From SIG622 sp045652245 (GTDB taxonomy: Bacteria; Bacillota; Clostridia; Oscillospirales; CAG-382): a stretch of 34,505 nucleotides of DNA. The notes under the pieces are model-generated. The model was not told the origin of the DNA. It saw nothing but the letters and a program-made list of their open reading frames with translations, and did not search any database. A program made the translations under genes and the position numbers. This document shows positions 32,096-34,505 of the stretch, one piece after another. Within the stretch, counting starts at the first letter, position 1, and every line of letters starts with the position of its first letter. Location: NCBI GenBank assembly GCA_045652245.1, contig JAZRTY010000047.1, positions 1-34,505 on the forward strand, in the 5' to 3' direction.

Positions 32096-32904
32096 TGTGC
32101 ATCCTCCGTACCACAATTACCGCTACTGTTTATAAAAGTGCGGCACAGCTCGGTTTTCATATAATCACAACAGGTTCCAAAAAATTTCATACCTTGTCCC
32201 ATATGCAACACATTATTGGCATATAATACTGCACTTTCAACAAGGTGCGACACCATAATAACCGTCATTCCCTTTTCACGATTTAGTCTGTACAGTGTTT
32301 CATACAGCTTTTTATTTGCCACAGGGTCAAGTCCGTTTGACGGCTCATCCAGCACAATAATACCGTTTGTGTGGCAGAAGGTTTCGTCGTGGCAATGACA
32401 GCCCTTTTTATGACAATCATCACACAATGTCACGCTCACAAGTGCACGTGCAAGAAGAACCCTTTGCTTTTCCCCACCCGAGAGTGTACCGAAGGATTTA
32501 TTCTTAAGACTCGATATTCCAAGATATTCGATTATGTCGTTTGCCTTTTTTCTGTCTTTTTTAGTATAAAAAGAAAACAGCCTTTTCCTGCCGATAAAGC
32601 CTGATTGCACAACTTCTGCACAGCTTGCAGGAAAATCGCGTGATATATCACTTTGCTGCGAAAGATAGCCTATGCTTTTTGCTTTTCCGGCATTTGAAAA
32701 CTCAATATCTCCACTTACGGGCAAAAGTCCAAGTATTCCTTTTAAGAGTGTACTTTTACCTGAACCATTCTCCCCAACTATAAGCAAAAAATCCCCTCTT
32801 TCAAGCTCGAAGCTTACATTTTCCACTGCTGCCTTTGTACCTTGCGCATAGCTTATCGAAAGATTTTTCACCGATAAAATTTTTTCTCTTGTATTTATAC
32901 TCAT
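32092..32904 (-). CDS. znuC: Zinc/manganese ABC transporter ATPase with Cys/His-rich insertion
   Basis: A 270-residue ABC ATPase of the ZnuC/AdcC type. It has Walker A GENGSGKST (44-52), Q-loop near 83-84, signature LSGGE (141-145), Walker B IIVLDEP (182-188), D-loop NGLD and switch His220. Between signature and Walker B, where relatives have a short link, residues about 158-180 read VTLCDDCHKKGCHCHDETFCH, with Cys161, 164, 169, 171 and 177 and several His, a likely metal-binding insertion. The C-terminal tail adds Cys245, 246, 254 and 264. The DNA is in frame with no sign of an error. It lies 19 bp after the binding-protein gene and overlaps the permease. Energising metal uptake is firm; sensing of metal by the insertion is inference. 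Confidence 0.92.
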   Translation of the reverse strand: MSINTREKILSVKNLSISYAQGTKAAVENVSFELERGDFLLIVGENGSGKSTLLKGILGLLPVSGDIEFSNAGKAKSIGYLSQQSDISRDFPASCAEVVQSGFIGRKRLFSFYTKKDRKKANDIIEYLGISSLKNKSFGTLSGGEKQRVLLARALVSVTLCDDCHKKGCHCHDETFCHTNGIIVLDEPSNGLDPVANKKLYETLYRLNREKGMTVIMVSHLVESAVLYANNVLHMGQGMKFFGTCCDYMKTELCRTFINSSGNCGTEDAQ

Positions 32905-32923
32905 ATTTTTTCTTTTCCTTATC

Positions 32924-33874
32924 TTAAGATAGTCCGAGTGCTATTTCGAGGTTTTTTATATTTTGCTTCATTATCGAAAAATAAGAATCCCCCATTATCG
33001 ATTCACTTGCCGATATATTATGGCAGGAATGCAGCAGCAAAAGAGAAGCCCCTGTTTCATCTGCTATGCTTTTTGCAATTTTCCCTTCGCTCATTTCCTC
33101 ATAAAAGATATATTCTGCACCGTTTTCCTTCATTTCGGATATCATTTCGGCAATTGTTCTGATACTCGGCTCGGATTCTTCGCCACAGCCGCTGTAAACG
33201 GAACGGAAGCTTATTCCGTACTCCTCAAACAAATATCTGAAAGCAAATCGGCCACCGAAATATAAAGTCCTGCCGTCATATGCTTTCGAAATTTCCGACA
33301 TCTGCATTGATAACTCTTCAAGCTCTGTTTTCAAAACCTGTGCATTGTTCTTATAATAATTACTGTTTTCTGAATCTTTAAGGCATAACGCATCACATAT
33401 TTTATCTGCCATCTTTATAGCATTTTCGGGACTAGTCCAGATGTGGGCATCAAAGTCATGAAAATGCTCCTTGTGGTCTTCATTATCTGCTTCTGATTTT
33501 TGCACGCCTTCAAGAAGTGTTATTCCTTCCGATAAATCAACTATCTGCACGTCTTCCGTATCGGAATTTTCAAGTAGTCCATTTGCCCATGCTTCCATTT
33601 CCTTGCCTGTATAAATGAATATATCGGCATTTGTTACCTGTGTCATATCATTTATTGACGGGTCGTAGGTATGACTCTCGCTCCCGTCAGGTAAAAGCTT
33701 TATTACTTCTATTTTCTCCCCTCCGATTTTTCTTGCAAAATCGTATTGTGGAAAAATCGTGGTTACAACCTTCAGCTTTCCATCATCTGCAGTGTTTTTT
33801 TCAGCACAGGAGCATACAAACAAAAGACTGAATAAAAGTACCGTTACAAATATAATTTTTCTCTGAAATTTCAT
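32924..33874 (-). CDS. znuA: Zinc/manganese-binding lipoprotein of the ABC importer
   Basis: 316 residues of the cluster A-I metal-binding family. A lipoprotein signal ends in FVCSC with Cys23. The first ligand is His68 in GSESHTYDPS; a short His-rich loop holds His134, His137 and His139; and the second ligand is His144 in DAHIW. The third histidine of ZnuA is absent: the segment reads YFGGRFAFRYL. Instead the protein has SGCGEESEPS (Cys230) and LHSCHN (His282, Cys284, His285), a pattern I associate with a clostridial branch of the family. The His-rich loop favours zinc over manganese. It follows the regulator by 3 bp and precedes the ATPase. Confidence 0.9.
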   Translation of the reverse strand: MKFQRKIIFVTVLLFSLLFVCSCAEKNTADDGKLKVVTTIFPQYDFARKIGGEKIEVIKLLPDGSESHTYDPSINDMTQVTNADIFIYTGKEMEAWANGLLENSDTEDVQIVDLSEGITLLEGVQKSEADNEDHKEHFHDFDAHIWTSPENAIKMADKICDALCLKDSENSNYYKNNAQVLKTELEELSMQMSEISKAYDGRTLYFGGRFAFRYLFEEYGISFRSVYSGCGEESEPSIRTIAEMISEMKENGAEYIFYEEMSEGKIAKSIADETGASLLLLHSCHNISASESIMGDSYFSIMKQNIKNLEIALGLS

Positions 33875-33877
33875 TTT

Positions 33878-34300
33878 TTACACCTTTTCTGCCGTCAAAC
33901 TGTCTGAGCACACTTTACATATACCGTAAAGAGTAGTTTTTGCAGGCTCAACAGAAAAACCGTGCTCATTAATTACATGCTCTAAAATTCCTTTCAGGGA
34001 ACTGCAATCCTCACAGAATATTTTTCCACATTTTGTACATTTCAAATGAAAATGACCTTTGCACGATTCCTTCACATAGCTGAATTTCGCACTTTCCTTA
34101 TCGGCTGTGTATTTTGTCAGCATCCCCTGACTGTAAAGCTTTTCAAGATATCTGTATACTGTAGCAGTCCCGACCTTTTTTCCGTTATTTCGCAGCATTT
34201 CACATATTTCCTCGCACGTCAGGTGCTTATCTGTATTCTTTTTCAGTACTTCAAGGATTATATCCCTCTGTCTTGTTTTATATCCACCCTCGGTTCTCAT
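33878..34300 (-). CDS. Fur-family metal regulator, probably Zur-type
   Basis: A 140-residue Fur-family repressor. The winged helix (about 5-75) has the recognition region KKVGTATVYRYLEKLYSQG. The dimerisation half starts at GHFHLKCTKCGKIFCEDC. Structural zinc Cys88, Cys91, Cys128 and Cys131 form two CxxC pairs, with another pair at Cys96/Cys99. His83 and His85 are likely regulatory ligands. It is the first gene of the metal-uptake operon, so metal-loaded protein most likely represses its own operon through the box at 34318-34336. A zinc role is preferred because of the neighbouring transporter; iron or manganese cannot be excluded. GGAGGG precedes the ATG. Confidence 0.92.
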   Translation of the reverse strand: MRTEGGYKTRQRDIILEVLKKNTDKHLTCEEICEMLRNNGKKVGTATVYRYLEKLYSQGMLTKYTADKESAKFSYVKESCKGHFHLKCTKCGKIFCEDCSSLKGILEHVINEHGFSVEPAKTTLYGICKVCSDSLTAEKV

Positions 34301-34317
34301 ATTCCCTCCGTGAATTT

Positions 34318-34336
34318 AATAATGATTTTCATTTTC
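34318..34336. promoter_or_regulatory. Fur-family box over the transcription start of the metal-uptake operon
   Basis: On the minus strand GAAAATGAAAATCATTATT matches 16 of 19 positions of the classical Fur box GATAATGATAATCATTATC. It lies directly after the -10 box and covers the expected start site near 34332. Confidence 0.72.
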
Positions 34337-34338
34337 AA

Positions 34339-34367
34339 ATTATATCACATTTTCAATTTTTTGTCAA
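34339..34367 (-). promoter_or_regulatory. Consensus sigma-A promoter of the fur-znu operon
   Basis: On the minus strand TTGACA (34367-34362), a 17-bp spacer and TATAAT (34344-34339) match the consensus fully, 39 bases before the regulator start. Confidence 0.9.
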
Positions 34368-34374
34368 TAAATAT

Positions 34375-34505
34375 CCACCCGCATAGCGGGTGGTTTTTCA
34401 TTTTCGGGCATAGCCCTAATACTACTGGCTGCGCACAAGTGCGCTTTAGGTTGGCCTGCCAGCCACGCAATTGTTACTTACTACCCATAAATGGGTCACG
34501 CGGGT
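34375..34505 (-). other. Hairpin-rich non-coding DNA, probable end of an IS200/IS605-type element
   Basis: Within 130 bp there are at least five short perfect hairpins: CCACCCGC/GCGGGTGG (34375-34393) and GGGC/GCCC (34406-34416), both with an ATA loop; GCGCAC/GTGCGC (34431-34444); TGGCTG/CAGCCA (34426-34431 with 34460-34465), which encloses the previous one; and ACCCAT/ATGGGT (34483-34496). No open frame covers it. Such stem-loops are typical of IS200/IS605 ends and of the omega-RNA at the 3' side of tnpB. Read on the minus strand, an element would end at the last hairpin, seven bases before the -35 box of the fur-znu promoter. The rest lies beyond the window, so the class is not proven. Confidence 0.45.

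Noticed and set aside
34375..34505. CRISPR repeats at the right edge
   Set aside because: The hairpins differ in sequence and spacing and there is no repeated unit with spacers.

Overview
The window looks like a piece of a low-GC Firmicutes chromosome, most likely class Clostridia (gut Oscillospirales/Ruminococcaceae-like, an inference). The reasons are AT-rich intergenic DNA, GGAGG-type ribosome sites, sigma-A promoters with perfect TTGACA-17-TATAAT spacing, a lysine riboswitch driving an NhaC-family transporter, class II galT, a class IIB aldolase, and a Tn4451-like mobilisable element. I saw no rRNA, tRNA or CRISPR array.

Layout. 1-~4560 (+): the right part of an integrative mobilisable element with a MobC-like accessory protein (cut by the window edge), MobP-type relaxase, ParB-like protein, TnpW-like small protein and a TnpX-like large serine recombinase, closed by a hairpin terminator. 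4614-6530 (-): an NhaC-family transporter behind a promoter, a lysine riboswitch and an intrinsic terminator, so it is probably a lysine importer. 6604-18029 (-): an eight-gene operon controlled by a YtrA-type GntR repressor whose palindromic operator lies on its own promoter. It mixes exporter parts (ABC-2 ATPase and permease, a HlyD/MacA-like adaptor with a very long coiled coil, a MacB-core-like protein) with importer parts (two CUT1 sugar-type permeases and a lipoprotein joining a propeller-like half to a solute-binding half). No CUT1-type ATPase is in the window. 18047-25962 (-): rpoB and rpoC with their own promoter, separated from the usual rplJL neighbours, with ruvX upstream.

26.6-30.1 kb (+): a small one-TM protein coupled to an M50 membrane metalloprotease, then fba and galT. 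30.1-34.37 kb (-): a lipoprotein of unknown function with its own promoter, then a zinc/manganese uptake operon in the order Fur-family regulator, binding lipoprotein, ATPase, permease. A Fur-box-like site covers the operon's likely transcription start. The ATPase carries an unusual Cys/His-rich insertion between its signature motif and Walker B. 34375-34505 is a hairpin-rich non-coding stretch that looks like the end of an IS200/IS605-type element (possibly its omega-RNA region) running off the window.

The best candidates for something undescribed are the mixed import/export operon and the Cys/His insertion in the metal-transporter ATPase. Next come the small-protein/M50 pair, the structured DNA at the right edge and the palindrome on the recombinase promoter.
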